Shown one piece after another: positions 10,231 through 20,947 of a stretch of DNA of 64,000 nt (positions are counted from its first letter, which is position 1; every line of letters begins with the position of its first letter). The translations under genes were made by a program, and so were the position numbers. The stretch is taken from positions 27,363,383 through 27,427,382 of the forward strand of contig OY743188.1 of NCBI GenBank assembly GCA_963555705.1. Direction: 5' to 3'. The notes beneath the pieces were generated by a model. The model made no database searches. It was not told the DNA's origin and was given only the letters and a program-made list of their open reading frames with translations. This DNA comes from Ligustrum vulgare. Taxonomy: Eukaryota > Streptophyta > Magnoliopsida > Lamiales > Oleaceae.

Positions 10231-11181
10231 TGATGAGATCCCAGTCGGGGAATCTCATCGAAAACGCGGAATAAAGAAATTTAAACCCTAGGAAAGATCT
10301 AAATCAGATCTGACACGAAAAATAACAAGAACACGAATAAATGAACGGGAATTAAAAGATAGATTCGACGGTAAAACCTTGACCCGACAATCACGACGCA
10401 ATTAATGACGATGCGGATTGAAGAACCAAGATTGGTGAACGCCACAAGGGTTGTCAATTCCTTGATAAGTTCGTTGGGTGAACGCCACAAAGAACAGATC
10501 TTTGATAAGTTCGAAACAAAAGGGAAAAACTCAACCTTTAACAAGAGAATCCTCTCTCAATTTAATTCATAAACTCAAACTTAACTGTCTGTTTACAATC
10601 ATGGTAAAGAATATAAATAAGCAAAATAACATAGTCGCTAGTTTACTCAAAATAGAATTCTAATTAAGCTAAAACACTAAATTAGGAAAATAACATAAAA
10701 ACCAAAAAGGAAATAAAATAATTGAAAATCCGGAAAATCTGGCCCGCTCCTCATGTACGGCCTTGAGGAACTCTCTTACGGCCGTAATGGCCTCTCTGAT
10801 CAAAAATTTGATTTATTAGTTACGGCCGTGACGAATTTCTTACGACCGTGAAATTCCCCTTTTTGAATGTTACAGCCGTAACTTCCAAGCTTACGGCCGT
10901 AAGCGTCGTTCTGCAGAAATTCTTCCTTTTTCTTCGACAATTGATTACGACCGTGATAACATGATTTACGGCCGTGAATATATAGGATACGGCTGTGAAG
11001 GTCATCCATTACGGCCGTAATGGATTTTCTGCCCCAAAAACTTTGCTTACTCGGCTCGGCTTGATCCGTCCCTCTTCTTGGCTCAATCCCAACATGAAAC
11101 TTACTCCGTTTTGCACATAGATCATTGTCGTATTGCCGATGTCTCGACTTTTCCCTTCGATGCCTGGTCCGGATTGTATCA
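10231..11181 (-). repeat. 5' LTR of the chromovirus
   Basis: It is the partner of 6902-7844. It carries the same palindrome array (about 10755-11021) with similar spacing but some different decayed sites; for example the first site reads GTACGGCCTTGA and another reads ATACGGCTGTGA. Confidence 0.92.
10755..11021. promoter_or_regulatory. Second copy of the palindrome array
   Basis: Ten positions correspond to those in the other LTR. TTACGGCCGTAA is perfect at three of them. Changes at the rest are mostly single C-to-T or G-to-A substitutions, as expected from cytosine methylation and decay. Confidence 0.78.
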
Positions 11182-11186
11182 TATAG

Positions 11187-11608
11187 GATTGCAGTTTCGC
11201 CCAAAATTTATTATCTGTTACATCAAATATTTTATCCAATAATTTATAATTATTTTGCCATCCGTTACCTGAGAATCATATATGGCTCTCCAAGCTTAAA
11301 GCTCAGATTTAAAGTAAAGTCGATATCTTACTCCCTTTTTCGCTCCCAGGTGAAAGTCGGGATTATACTAGCATGTCTCTTTAGGCGGCGCATTTAATAT
11401 AAAGGGGGCTACTGACATCAGTTCCCAAGAAATATGAAAGGGGATGGGGGGTGACATCTTGCTGTGCGTGGCACATACTGTGGTAACTGAATGGTTTTCT
11501 CTCTTCTTCCGACAGTTGGCTCTTTGATTAGCCCACCCCCAAGAGACGCGGGTTACTCGTGTTAATCATGCGGCTCAAAGACCAATGGTTTTGGTTTATT
11601 GGGTCCCC
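11187..11608. other. Tat element spacer upstream of the antisense ORF
   Basis: No frame is supported. It joins 6797-6901 once the chromovirus is removed. It contains AAAGGGGGCTACTGACATCAG-like sequence at about 11403-11423, which looks like a polypurine tract and LTR edge on the plus strand, but I found no partner LTR. Confidence 0.4.
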
Positions 11609-11614
11609 TATAAA
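11609..11614 (+). promoter_or_regulatory. TATA box for the antisense ORF
   Basis: CCCCTATAAAGCCTCA lies about 490 bp upstream of the first recognisable antisense coding sequence and on the same strand. A CT-rich leader follows, with a possible leader intron starting at TTTAAG|GTAAAT (about 11826). This is a promoter by position and motif only. Confidence 0.5.
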
Positions 11615-12098
11615 GCCTCAATCTTCTCATTGTTTTTCCTTAACCTTATTCTTAGAATTTTCATAGTAACACTTCCGCAAGAAGTTCCAGTGCCTCTTCC
11701 TTTTTTGCAAGTCTTTCAATATCTCTTCAAGGGTTTACCACCCAGCAACCCATCTCTACCGCTCAACACTCTCCATTGGCGTGTTCTTCACTCTGAGCAT
11801 ACAATCTTGAACGTTTGTTTTTTAAGGTAAATTTCTTTTCCTTTGTATGTGCAAAACTTTTTCATTTCTAATCTTCGAGCGTGGGTTTGAAGATTTTGTT
11901 TTGCATTTTGTTTTCCTTTTTGTGAGTCTGACCTAATTTTAAGAATAAATGGAAAGAGTTGGGGGAACGGGTTCACAGGAACTGTTGGCAATGGCGATTC
12001 CTGTCAGAGGTTTCTGCCCATTGTCTTTATCGATTTTTAGTTCCTACTTCTTTAGGGAGTAGATTAAGAGGAGGAATAGGAAATGCAGTGGTATAATT

Positions 12099-14674
12099 TA
12101 TTTGGATGATTCTGACAGTAAAGAAGTGGAGAACCAAACTTACATGGCCCACTTATTCACTGAAGAGGAATCCGCGCTGAGAGAACTCCGAAGCAAACGT
12201 GATAGAGATATGGGGAGAGAAGGAACAACTGGCTCTTCTTCTGACCCACAGGATCTTGACTTAGATGCAAGGGCCCTTTTAGGGCGCATAGAGAGGAAAA
12301 GGGGTTATCTAAGGAGGAGATCCCTCAAGTCGAGGAGTGGGTGGATTATGTGAATAAGGTGTCGGGGTACCACGTGGAACCTAAACCAAGCCCGAATTCT
12401 TGGGAGAGTAGCGAGGTAGCATCTGAGATCCGGAGCATCGATTTGACGGGCACTTCTTCGAAGTTTAGATTGCCTGAGGAGGTCAAGTTGGTACGTCCGA
12501 CGCCTTCCTGCCGACCTTGCAGTCCTCCGCCAGGTTATGTGGCAATTTGTTATGACGCTCTGTCATGCGGGATGAGGCTTCCACTCCACCCCTTCTTCAG
12601 GGCATTACCTAGGAGTTACAATCTGTGTCCATATCAAGTGGCCCCAAGCTTCTGGACATAAGCAGTTGGTACCTGGCTGGTGTGGCAAAAAGTCAATCCA
12701 GATTCTCCCATCTCCATAAACATCATCCACACTCTGTACACTTTAAAGAAGTCCGCCAAGAGAGATAAGGATGTGAGGGCCGACGTAAAAGATTGGTACT
12801 ACTTATCTCCCCGAGGCTCCTACCCTCCCATCATTACTGGGCATCCCACCTCCATAAAAAACTGGAGGAGCCAGTGGTTCTAGGTCACAGGGGAGTGGCA
12901 AAACTCGCCCATTGACCCTACTCCTGAAATCACTGTTCCTCAAACTCTTTCCTCTCCGCATGAGTTTTACTTTGTTTCATTCAGTTTACCATCAACACCG
13001 CAATCATCTTGTGTTATGATTATTTGCTATTGTTATTTTTATATGGGTGTGCTATTCATGTTTCTCCTTTTCTGTTCGTAATATGACGCATTTCCTTGCT
13101 TTGTTGATTATCTCAGGGCCTACCTTCACTTCTTTGCTCTCTGACGCGGACTTACCACTGGTGAGGCGTCTCTTCGCCTATAAAGGCACCTTCCAGCAAG
13201 TTATTCAGCAAAATAAGCTGTTTGTCAAGCACGGTCTTATGCGAGCGATGGGTAAGTTGTGTTGAGCACACATACACATTTGTGTGTATACATATACATA
13301 TATATTTTTTCATATATTCCACATTTTTGACCTGTTAAGACTGATCAGTCCTATCCCTAGCAGGTTCCAGAGACTTCCCCAAAATCTCTTTGAATGGGCT
13401 TATGGCTAAGAAGGTCCCTCCCCTCCTTCGTCACGGCAGCAAGGTGGAAAAGAAACAGAAATCAATGTTGGCCACACTTCATGGGGAGGCGGCTAAACAA
13501 GTTTTCGAGGTGCCTACTACAAAGCCAAAGGGTTCCGTCCCCGCTTTGATGCTGCCACCCGCCTCGCTATCTATTAGCCCCCATCCTCCAAGCGTGATCG
13601 AAGGAGGCGATCCCCAAAGGGGCCTCCCTAAAGGGAAAGGAAAGAGGTCAGAAAGAAGAGGTCACAGAAGGGAGAAGGTGACCAGGGAGGGCGCATCAAA
13701 AGATATTTCTTCTGAGGACGTTACTGAGTCCACTTCAGAGGAAGAAATCCTCCCCCTAAAAAGGTTAAAGAGGGTACAGAAGCCTCTTCCAAACTTCCTC
13801 CTCCTCCGCAGGAGTTATCTGACCCAATTAAGGAGCCCAAGGTATCTGTTCCGAGCCTTCAATATGAAGTGACCCAGGTCGTGGCCGACGAGCTTGCAGG
13901 AATTAAAGCCAGCATCCTTCCCAGAGATGTGGAGTTTGATTCCAGTCGCCTTGACTCCCCTGACTCTCCGCTCGCCAAAGCTGCGCTAGCTACAAGTCAA
14001 TTCTGTATGGAGGGCTGGTCTGCTTTCTCCTCAAGTGTCCCACCAGCCCGGAAACTGCTAGCTTCTAAAGCCATGAATGTTAGGGCTCTGATTTTAATTA
14101 ATGAAGTGGAGTCTGCTGTTCATGAGGCCCAACGGGACAAGAAGCTGAAGGAAATTAAAGATCTCAAGGAGCATCGGTCCATCACTCGCAAGGCCTCCTC
14201 GGAAGATAGGGTAACAGTCAATGCCTTCAGGAAAACAATGAAAAGCTAAAGCATGATCTTCACGCTTCCGAGGCAGATGTGGCGTCCCTTTGTAAGAAAT
14301 TGGATGACTCCAATCGGGCTCAGTCCATAGCTTCTGAGGCCCTGACAGCAGCCAATGCAGCCAAAGCTAAGCTGGAGACTGAGGTGGCTGCAGTCACTGA
14401 GAAATTGGGGAGACAGGTGGAAGCTCGAAAAAAGGCGGAGGAGGACCATGCCTCTCTAGAACAACATATGCAGTCCAGGATTACGAAGTTTCTGGAGCGG
14501 ACCATTACAACACGAGTGGAAGGAGCTTTGAGTGCCAAGGTGTCCGAGGCGATCCAGAATTTTAAAAACACTTTTGAATAGACGCCAGAGTATGAGGCCA
14601 TGCAGAGGGTCTTTGAGAATATAGGGGCCAGGATGGCTTTGAAGGATGTAAAGGAAGCTTTCCCAACTTTGTAA
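12099..14674 (+). pseudogene. Antisense ORF of the Tat element (PF04195-like 'gypsy-type transposon' protein), with introns
   Basis: It runs opposite to gag-pol, between integrase and the 3' LTR, as in Tat/Grande/Retand elements. An acidic N-terminus (12102-12340) shifts frame near 12300 and leads into PPGYVAICYDALSCGMRLPL. PF..LPRSYNLCPYQVAPSFW follows, the core of the plant 'Transposase_28/putative gypsy type transposon' family, then KDWYYLSPRG and HPTSIKNWRSQWF. Two probable introns follow: about 12960-13114 (ends CTCAG), and 13253-13362, from GATGG|GTAAG to AGCAG|GTTCC. The next part is basic and low-complexity (13390-13800). After another frameshift comes a long Ala/Glu/Lys coiled coil (14100-14580) ending at TAA 14672. 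In-frame stops at about 12659 and 12881, and frameshifts near 12300, 13800 and 14230, make it non-functional. The role of this protein in the family is unknown. Confidence 0.72.
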
Positions 14675-15174
14675 ACGTAATGATTTAATTAGCTCCCTAT
14701 TTTGATCCTTTTGTGAAATTCGACAATTGTGTACACAAGTTTTGGGACAACGTCATTTGTTTAAGTGTGAATTTTCTAAACGCTTCTAAACGCACACACC
14801 TTCTAGACGCATTATTACCAAATGCATTGTATCAAGATAGTCCCTCAGATCTAAGTAGCTTAAGGCATTCATGTTTACTAGTTAGATCTGATTTTTTCAA
14901 ACACTTGAACATGTTTGAACTATACTTTGTCACACCTACGATTCTTCCTTCTTACGATTATTAGTTCGGACAAGCTCCTACTGATAGTGTCAATACGTTC
15001 AACCAATACGCAGTGATCGTAGTACATGCTTATAAGAGTCCCTTGTTTAGCAAAGGTTAAGTGTAATGGAGTTGTACTCTCAAAATAATTTAGGCATTTT
15101 TTAACATCCGCCATGTTTACCGATCAGTGGTTGATGCAACCCTTATCGTAACTTACTTCAAATTTTCATTAAAA
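14675..15174. other. Spacer between the antisense ORF and integrase
   Basis: About 500 bp with no supported frame. The two convergent genes (antisense ORF on plus, integrase on minus) end on either side of it, so read-through would make overlapping sense and antisense RNA. Confidence 0.45.
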
Positions 15175-16278
15175 TTACATGGAGACATTGTAATCATCGA
15201 AGAGGAATTTTATTTTACTGGAAATAGAGACGAAGGTGATCCGTGTTCCAGGGATTACACAAGGTACCCCTGATAGGTCTTCGATCATGTACGTACAGGG
15301 TACCACCTCGACGGTGACTTTGTAAGGACCTTCCCAATTAGGACCTAAAGTCCCTACTCCTGGTTCTTGAGTAGAGGGAGCGACCTTTTTGAGGACTAAA
15401 TCTACAACGTTAAAGTGCCGACCCTTTACACTTTTGTTGTAGTAGCGAGCCATTTTTTCATGGTACCTGGTTATTACTATTTCAGAGTCACTCCGTTTTT
15501 CCAGGAGGAAATCCAGGTTTGTCCTCTGTGATTCTCCATTTCCCGCCTCATCATAATGGATTAGACGAAGGGAAGGCACCCCAATTTCAACCGAACATAC
15601 CGCCTCGGATCCATACGCCAGGGAGAAAGGCGTTTCACCAGTGACAGTGTGTGAGGTGGTCCGAAGTGCCCATAATACTTGTGAGAGTTCATCTGCTCAT
15701 GCGCCTTTTTTGGATTCCAACTTCCTCTTTAGGGTGGTTTTTATGGTTTTGTTCATGGCTTCAACCTGCCCATTAGTTTTAGGATGATGCGGGGACAAAA
15801 ATAATTTCTTAATTCCCAAATCTTCGCATAATTCATCAATGTTTCTATTTTTGAACTGTTTTGCATTATCACTAACCAACGAGTGCGGTATTCCAAATTT
15901 CCATATAATATTCTTCCAGATGAACTTGGTGGTGTTGGCCTCGGTAATCCTCATCAGGGGTTCCGCCTGGACTCACTTGGTGAAGTAATCAATTGCCACT
16001 ATTGCAAAACAATTGTTACCAGAACCTTTGTGCATAGGACCAGTAATATCAATCCCCCATTTTTCAAAAGGCCAATGGCTAGTTACCACAGTCAATTTGT
16101 GATGTGGTTGATGTGGTATGGTTGCATGCCTTTGAAATTTATCACACTTGTGGACGAAGCCATGGGAATCCTTTCGCATAGTCGGCCAAAAATATCCTTG
16201 TTTGAGGGCTTTCCGAACCGGTGATAACGTCCCAGCATGATTTTCGCATATACCATCTTGGATTTCTTTCATTATATA
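15175..16278 (-). pseudogene. Tat-element integrase
   Basis: It inserts the element's DNA into chromosomes. The order is as expected. A zinc-finger region is only partly clear (CENHAG ... CDKFQRH). The first catalytic Asp is in KWGIDITGP, the second in LVSDNAKQF, and the Glu in HHPKTNGQVEAMNKTIK. A C-terminal domain reads MARYYNKSVKGRHF, LVLKKVAP and LGPNWEGPYKV. All pieces are in one frame, continuous with the RNase H segment upstream. It is broken by TGA at 15973-15975 and TGA at 15697-15699; both occur where Trp is expected (TGG to TGA), and TAG at 16279-16281 separates it from RNase H. There are no frameshifts, so inactivation here is by point mutation only. Confidence 0.88.
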
Positions 16279-16853
16279 CTATCCGTCGTCCAGCCCAACA
16301 CATCGCAACAAATGAGAGGTGTAGCTCCGTTTATAAAGCAGATCATCCAAGAGTACAAAATTTGTGGCATATCTTTGCAAGCTCCGAGCTGCTTCTGGCT
16401 CGCTTGGTATTGTTTGATGCTTCAAGTATGCCAGTATAGGACTCATCCAAGACCCTTCTTCTTCTATTACCAAAATTTCTGTTCCCGGCTCAATGGATGA
16501 AATCGGCAAATGCTCAACTGGAACCATATTGTGGAGCTCGGAATCATTACTGCTTGCTTGTTTAGATAAAGCATCTGCATTGGAACTCTCAATTCTGGGA
16601 ATATGGTGTAACTCCATTTTTCCGAAGTGCACTGCTAAATCTTTCACTTTCTTCAAGTAAGCAATGATGGCCGGCTCTTTGGCAGAAAACTGTCCGTTAA
16701 ACTGGCTCACAACAAGCTGTGAGTCACTATTTGCCACTACAGACTTAATCTTTAGAGCTTTCGCAAGTCTTAGTCCAACTAATAGCGCCTCGTATTCTGC
16801 AACGTTGTTTGAGGCTTTAAATCCAAAATGAATCGCACTGTGCAGTTTGTATC
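16279..16853 (-). pseudogene. Second RNase H (archaeal-type), C-terminal part
   Basis: The frame reads HFGFKASNNVAEYEALLVGL, then DSQLVVSQFNGQF, and HIPRIESSNADALSKQAS, the fold of the extra RNase H typical of Tat/Ogre elements (its active-site residues lie in VDGS, E of AEYEAL, D of NSDSQL and D of ADALS). The N-terminal part is at 19722-19820, displaced by a 2.87-kb solo LTR. Skipping the insertion and one GTATC copy restores the frame exactly. The frame runs on into the integrase after one TAG. Confidence 0.87.
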
Positions 16854-17275
16854 TGTAAGACCGCTTTTCATTTTTACGTGCAATTTTAAATTTCACGTAA
16901 TATTCTTGTGAATGTTATTATAAATTATAATTTTATGATCTTTAACGTCTATAATTGGAATTATCTTGCAGTGGAAGGACTTGGACGCCGCCTCGATCAA
17001 TGTACCAATTAAAATGTTTATAAATTGTTTACGTACAATTCTATGTCTAATTGTTTATTTTAATTGTTACTTGCCAATTCTATTCTAATTGAGTAGCAAG
17101 TTGCCTAAATTGAAGTTGGGAAAAGTTTGGTGACACTTTGGAATTTTATTTGAAAGTTATGAACCTAAATTACCAATCTATGAGAGTTGAGGGACTGAAT
17201 TGCAATTTACCAAAAAGTTAAACCTTTAAACCTAAACCTAACATAATTCACTCATGCTCCCTCTCTCTCTACGCG

Positions 17276-17325
<50 letters not shown>

Positions 17326-19721
17326 TTGCTGTCGTCCACCTCGCTCTCTCTCGTCTCTCACCCCCTTCTCGGCCTCACTCTCCTCCGCTCTTCCTTCGAC
17401 CGCCGGTCACCACTACCGCCGGCAGTAAGTCCCCTCCCCTTTTTCCCCTTTTCTCCTCACGAAACACACGCACACACCCAAAACCGCGCGCACAAAAGCA
17501 CGGTTTCACACCACTTCACGCACACACACATACATAATTCGATATACACATGTATGTATGTATATATTCTATGTAAATAATGTATGTATGCAACTTATAT
17601 GTATAAATTCAGACTTATGGGTTAAATTTTCAGATTTCAGTTTTTATTGATTTTCGAATTTTAGCATAAATTAAGGATTTGGGATGTTTATGTGTGTGAA
17701 TATTTATGTAGATGAATGTGTATATTATTATGTATGTATAGATGTGTGTAAATATATAAAGTTTGGATTTTTATGTGGACATAGGTATATACTCAGATTC
17801 TGATTATGATGAAAATGAAATTTTAGACTTTCCAATTTATGAAATTGGTGAACTGTAAATGAGCATAACAATGTTGGACTTCGAAATGTAGGAATTTAGT
17901 ATTATAACTTATATGCATAGTTATTTTCAGATTTGATGGGATTATGAAATTAACTAATTGTTTGGTAATGTTTGAGTTGTAATGTAAAAATTTGGATTTA
18001 GGAATTTATTTACAAATTTCAGATTTTAGCAATGTTAATTTTAACAATGTTGACCTGTAATGGTAATTGATATTTTGTAAAGTTGAGTTAAGTTAAATAT
18101 TTTAATTTGAGTTTGAATTTAAAAAATGAGAAGACTTTCTAATGTACATTGAGATTCATTCTTTGTCTTGAACATGGGTTTTATGTGTTTTTGTCATATC
18201 CTAAGGTCACACTTAGGTTAATTTGAAATCTTGATCTCGATTGGATGTTCTGCCATCATTAAAAAGGATAAGATGACTTTGTAATGTTCAGTGAAATTTT
18301 ATTGTTCGTTTCGAATATGGTATGCTTGGGATTTGGTTAGTATTAAAAAGAATTTCAATTGTATTTCGAGTCAAAAGTCATATTTATTGATGAATGTGAA
18401 TAATTAGGACTTTTGGTACATTGACGACACGGGCAGTCGAAGCTCCTCCATTTGCAAATTCAGATAACGGTAAATGCTAAGGACGTCAAGTAAGTAAACT
18501 TCCCCCTACTTTCATCAAAGTTGAATGTTAATGTGGAATTAATGTGCTTAATTGACATTCGTGTTAATTACGGAATTTTAATGCTTTTGGTCTACCATAT
18601 GCAATTATGTGTAGTTAAGGAAATGTTCACGCATGCACGTTATCATTGTCATTGCATCATTAAGCATGCATTGGCATCGAAATGGGGAAGTCAAATGTTT
18701 TAATGAAAGGAATGTGTCAAAGTGCAATTTTTGTCAAAAGTTATGTATCCCAAGTTTTTCAAGAAAGAATGGGTGTGCTTCTATGTCATGAAAGATGCGA
18801 GTGAGAAATGGGGCGAGGGGGACCGGCGTACCCGAATGTAATGAGCCGCTTTGCGGTGGAATAAATGTAATGAGCCGCTTTGCGGTGGAATGAAGTGAAT
18901 GAGCCGCTTTGCGGTGGAATGAAATGAATGAGCCGCTTTGCGGTGGAAATGTGAAAGTTAATCTGGTTCCAAATAAGAATTGCCCACTGTTATCTGATTG
19001 ATTAGAAGTTACATCAAGTGAGCTCACGATGGAAATGAAGTGAAAGTTTTGAAATGAAATGAAAGTTCGAAAAGTTTGAAAGTTTTGGAAAGTAAAGTAA
19101 ATGGGGATACATATATGAAATTTTTAAAAAGCATTCATGTCATAAGCATGCATTCATGCATAAAATTTACTTACTGAGCTTTAGCTCACCCCAATCCCTC
19201 CCCAACATTTCAGGTGATGAAAGTTAGATGATCAGAGGGGAGTACTTGGCGACTGACTCAGACAGTACCCGCTGTCGTCATTATTTAATAAAGTTAAATT
19301 TATTAAATTTATTATTTAAATTTATTCCTTAATTCATTATTATTGATAATTATTTGGCTGAAGTTGGTTTTAATTAAGTATGGATGACGCATTAGAGATT
19401 AAATTACTTCTTCTTTCAATTGTCAATGTCTGTTGATATTTTAGAAAATCTTATGCTTGAGGAGTTGGGGAATGAATGAATTGGTTTGGCGATGATGAAT
19501 GTGATTGAGATGTGATTGATGTTTTAAAGTTTTAAAATGGTTTTGATGTCCCTCTACAGGTTGGCTATGTCCAACTTATAGAGGAGACTCTGCCGAAATT
19601 TCTGTAAAATTTTGCAATAGATAAATGAACATTTTAATTGTGTAAACGATTTAATTCCGCATTTAATGTGAATGGAAGTTAACACGTCTAGGTTTTAGAT
19701 TCTTAAACTTGGGGTGTTACA
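16854..19721 (+). mobile_element. Solo LTR of a Ty3/gypsy element, 2868 bp, inside RNase H
   Basis: The ends are TGTAAGACCGC and GGGTGTTACA, flanked by a perfect GTATC duplication (16849-16853 and 19722-19726). No second LTR or internal region is present. It contains a (TC)n tract (17279-17322), a CA-rich stretch, four tandem 29-bp units (18841-18956) and a TGAGCT-TT-AGCTCA hairpin at 19175-19188 that has counterparts in the other long LTRs here. A 108-residue frame over the CT repeat is an artefact. Confidence 0.87.
18841..18956. repeat. Four tandem 29-bp hairpin units
   Basis: Units start at 18841, 18870, 18899 and 18928. Each contains GAGCCGCTTTGCGGTGGAA, whose CCGC-TTT-GCGG can fold into a small stem-loop. 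They lie within the solo LTR, upstream of its 3' end. Confidence 0.85.
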
Positions 19722-20217
19722 GTATCCTTCTGGACTCATTAGTAGTATCCCAGCCCCGACTCTTCCTTCAGTCAAGGACCCGTCAACGAATAGTTTCCAC
19801 TCACGGCTATCCTCCGAGTTATCAATCATTTCTACCTCGGGCGGATGAGTGAACTCAACTATGAAATCTGCTAATGCTTGACCCTTTATGGCTGTCCGAG
19901 GCTCATAATGTAGGTCGTATTGGCTGATTTCTATCACCCACTTCATTAACCTCCCAGATACGTCTGGTTTCTATAATACTTGCCTCATAGGAAAGTTCGT
20001 GAGAACATGTATGGAGTGCGACTGAAAGTAGGGGCGGAGTTTGAGAGTCGCTGTGATCAACAAGAGAGTAATTTTTTCCATATCTGGGTAACGTGTTTCT
20101 GCATCTAGCATGACTTTGCTTACATAATACACTGGGAACTGATTCCTATCCTCCTCTCTGATCAGTACTAAGCTAACTGCCTCTTTTGATACGGCTAAGT
20201 ACAGAAAGAGTGGTTCG
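19722..20217 (-). pseudogene. RT-linked RNase H plus start of the second RNase H
   Basis: From 20217 the frame reads DEPLFLYLAVSKEAVSLVL, then QFPVYYVSKVMLDAETRYP and KLRPYFQSHSIHVLTNFP, the RNase H that follows reverse transcriptase in plant Ty3/gypsy elements and degrades the RNA template. It continues through MKWVIEISQYDLHYEPR and GQALADFIVEF into WKLFVDGSLTEGRVGAGILL, the first strand of the second RNase H, and stops at the solo LTR junction (19722). One in-frame TAG (near 19974, where Gln is expected, CAG to TAG) breaks it. Confidence 0.85.
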
Positions 20218-20480
20218 TCAGCCTTTTAGTTGATCTTTACATTCAACCAGCAAATCTAATCCAATCTGAAACTCCTTGATTGGATCAAGTGGATCAACAC
20301 CAAAGTATTCCAGCCTTTCAACTGGGGTAGAACAATTGTCTTCGGCCATTTTTGGGTCTAGATCTGCCAAATCCTCTTCTGGCGTAATTGTAATATCTTC
20401 ACTTTCTGAGGGCCCTCCACCCAGTCTTTTAGGGTCTGGAGTAGCCTCGGCCATTTCCACATCGCTCTTCATGTTCAAGC
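20218..20480 (-). pseudogene. Protease-RT linker joined to a deletion junction
   Basis: The frame reads MAEATPDPKRLGG, an acidic linker, then VDPLDPIKEFQIGLDLLVECKDQL, and meets RNase H sequence at about 20220. Several hundred codons of reverse transcriptase (fingers, palm with the YXDD-type motif, thumb) should lie here and are absent. The frame differs from that of the RNase H, consistent with a deletion. Confidence 0.72.
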
Positions 20481-20526
20481 TCTGGTCTTGAAATTTTCGG
20501 ATAGCGTTTGTGTAACAGGCCCATGA

Positions 20527-20939
20527 CTAATTTTGGCTCTCCTTTACAGTAGCAACACCATGCTCCGTGGGGAATTTCATGCAAACGTATTTTGTATGGG
20601 TTGCATCCCCCAAGTCAATGAGACCCGGCCTCACAATTGAGCCATGATAGGAGGAGATTTTGTCTACAATCAAGAATTCCATGGGGATTCTGGAAAAATT
20701 TGGTGCTTGTCCTACCTCAGTCATAAGGGTTATGGATCCTCTGAGAGTTATGTTGTCCCCAGTTAATCCATAAATTGGATCTGGGACTAGAACGAGTGGG
20801 GTGCTAATCCCCATCTTATCAAAAGTTACTCCATAAATCACGTTTACTGAGGCACCATCATCCACCATCATTTGTCACAATCCATTCCGAGCTACCACTA
20901 CCCTGATAACCAACTCGTCATTATGCGGAAAATGCACCC
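20527..20939 (-). pseudogene. Tat-element aspartic protease
   Basis: The sequence MMVDDGASVNVIYGVTFDKMG holds the active-site D-x-G-A/S motif. GLTGDNITLRGSI, FLIVD, SSYHGSIVRPGL and MKFPTEHGVATV follow the standard plant gypsy protease pattern. N-terminal to it, the gag-like HFPHNDELVI (20925-20890) is separated by a stop at about 20875. In most relatives the late motif reads YN-ILGRP; here it reads YHGSIVRPG, so the fold may be damaged. Confidence 0.8.
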
Positions 20940-20947
20940 CAATAGCG

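Larger units (their letters stand above)
6902..11181 (-). mobile_element. Chromovirus-type Ty3/gypsy element retaining only gag and protease
   Basis: LTRs at 6902-7844 (943 bp) and 10231-11181 (951 bp) are flanked by a perfect TATAG duplication (6897-6901 and 11182-11186). The tRNA-iMet primer site sits 2 nt inside the right LTR. The internal region is only 2386 bp and holds gag, a zinc knuckle, protease and about 0.5 kb of the charged linker that normally leads into reverse transcriptase; polymerase, RNase H and integrase are absent. It is a non-autonomous deletion derivative that appears to have inserted as such, since both ends and the duplication are intact. It lies between the 3' LTR and the antisense-ORF promoter region of the Tat element. 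Confidence 0.9.

Noticed and set aside
11398..11430. Plus-strand polypurine tract and LTR start (AAAGGGGGCTACTGACATC)
   Set aside because: No matching LTR copy was found on either side; left as a remark only.
17254..17580. 108-aa frame starting MLPLSLRGLSLS
   Set aside because: It is the translation of a (TC)n microsatellite and CA-rich sequence within a solo LTR.
18841..18956. Possible CRISPR array (regular 29-bp repeats)
   Set aside because: The units are directly tandem without variable spacers, inside a plant LTR.
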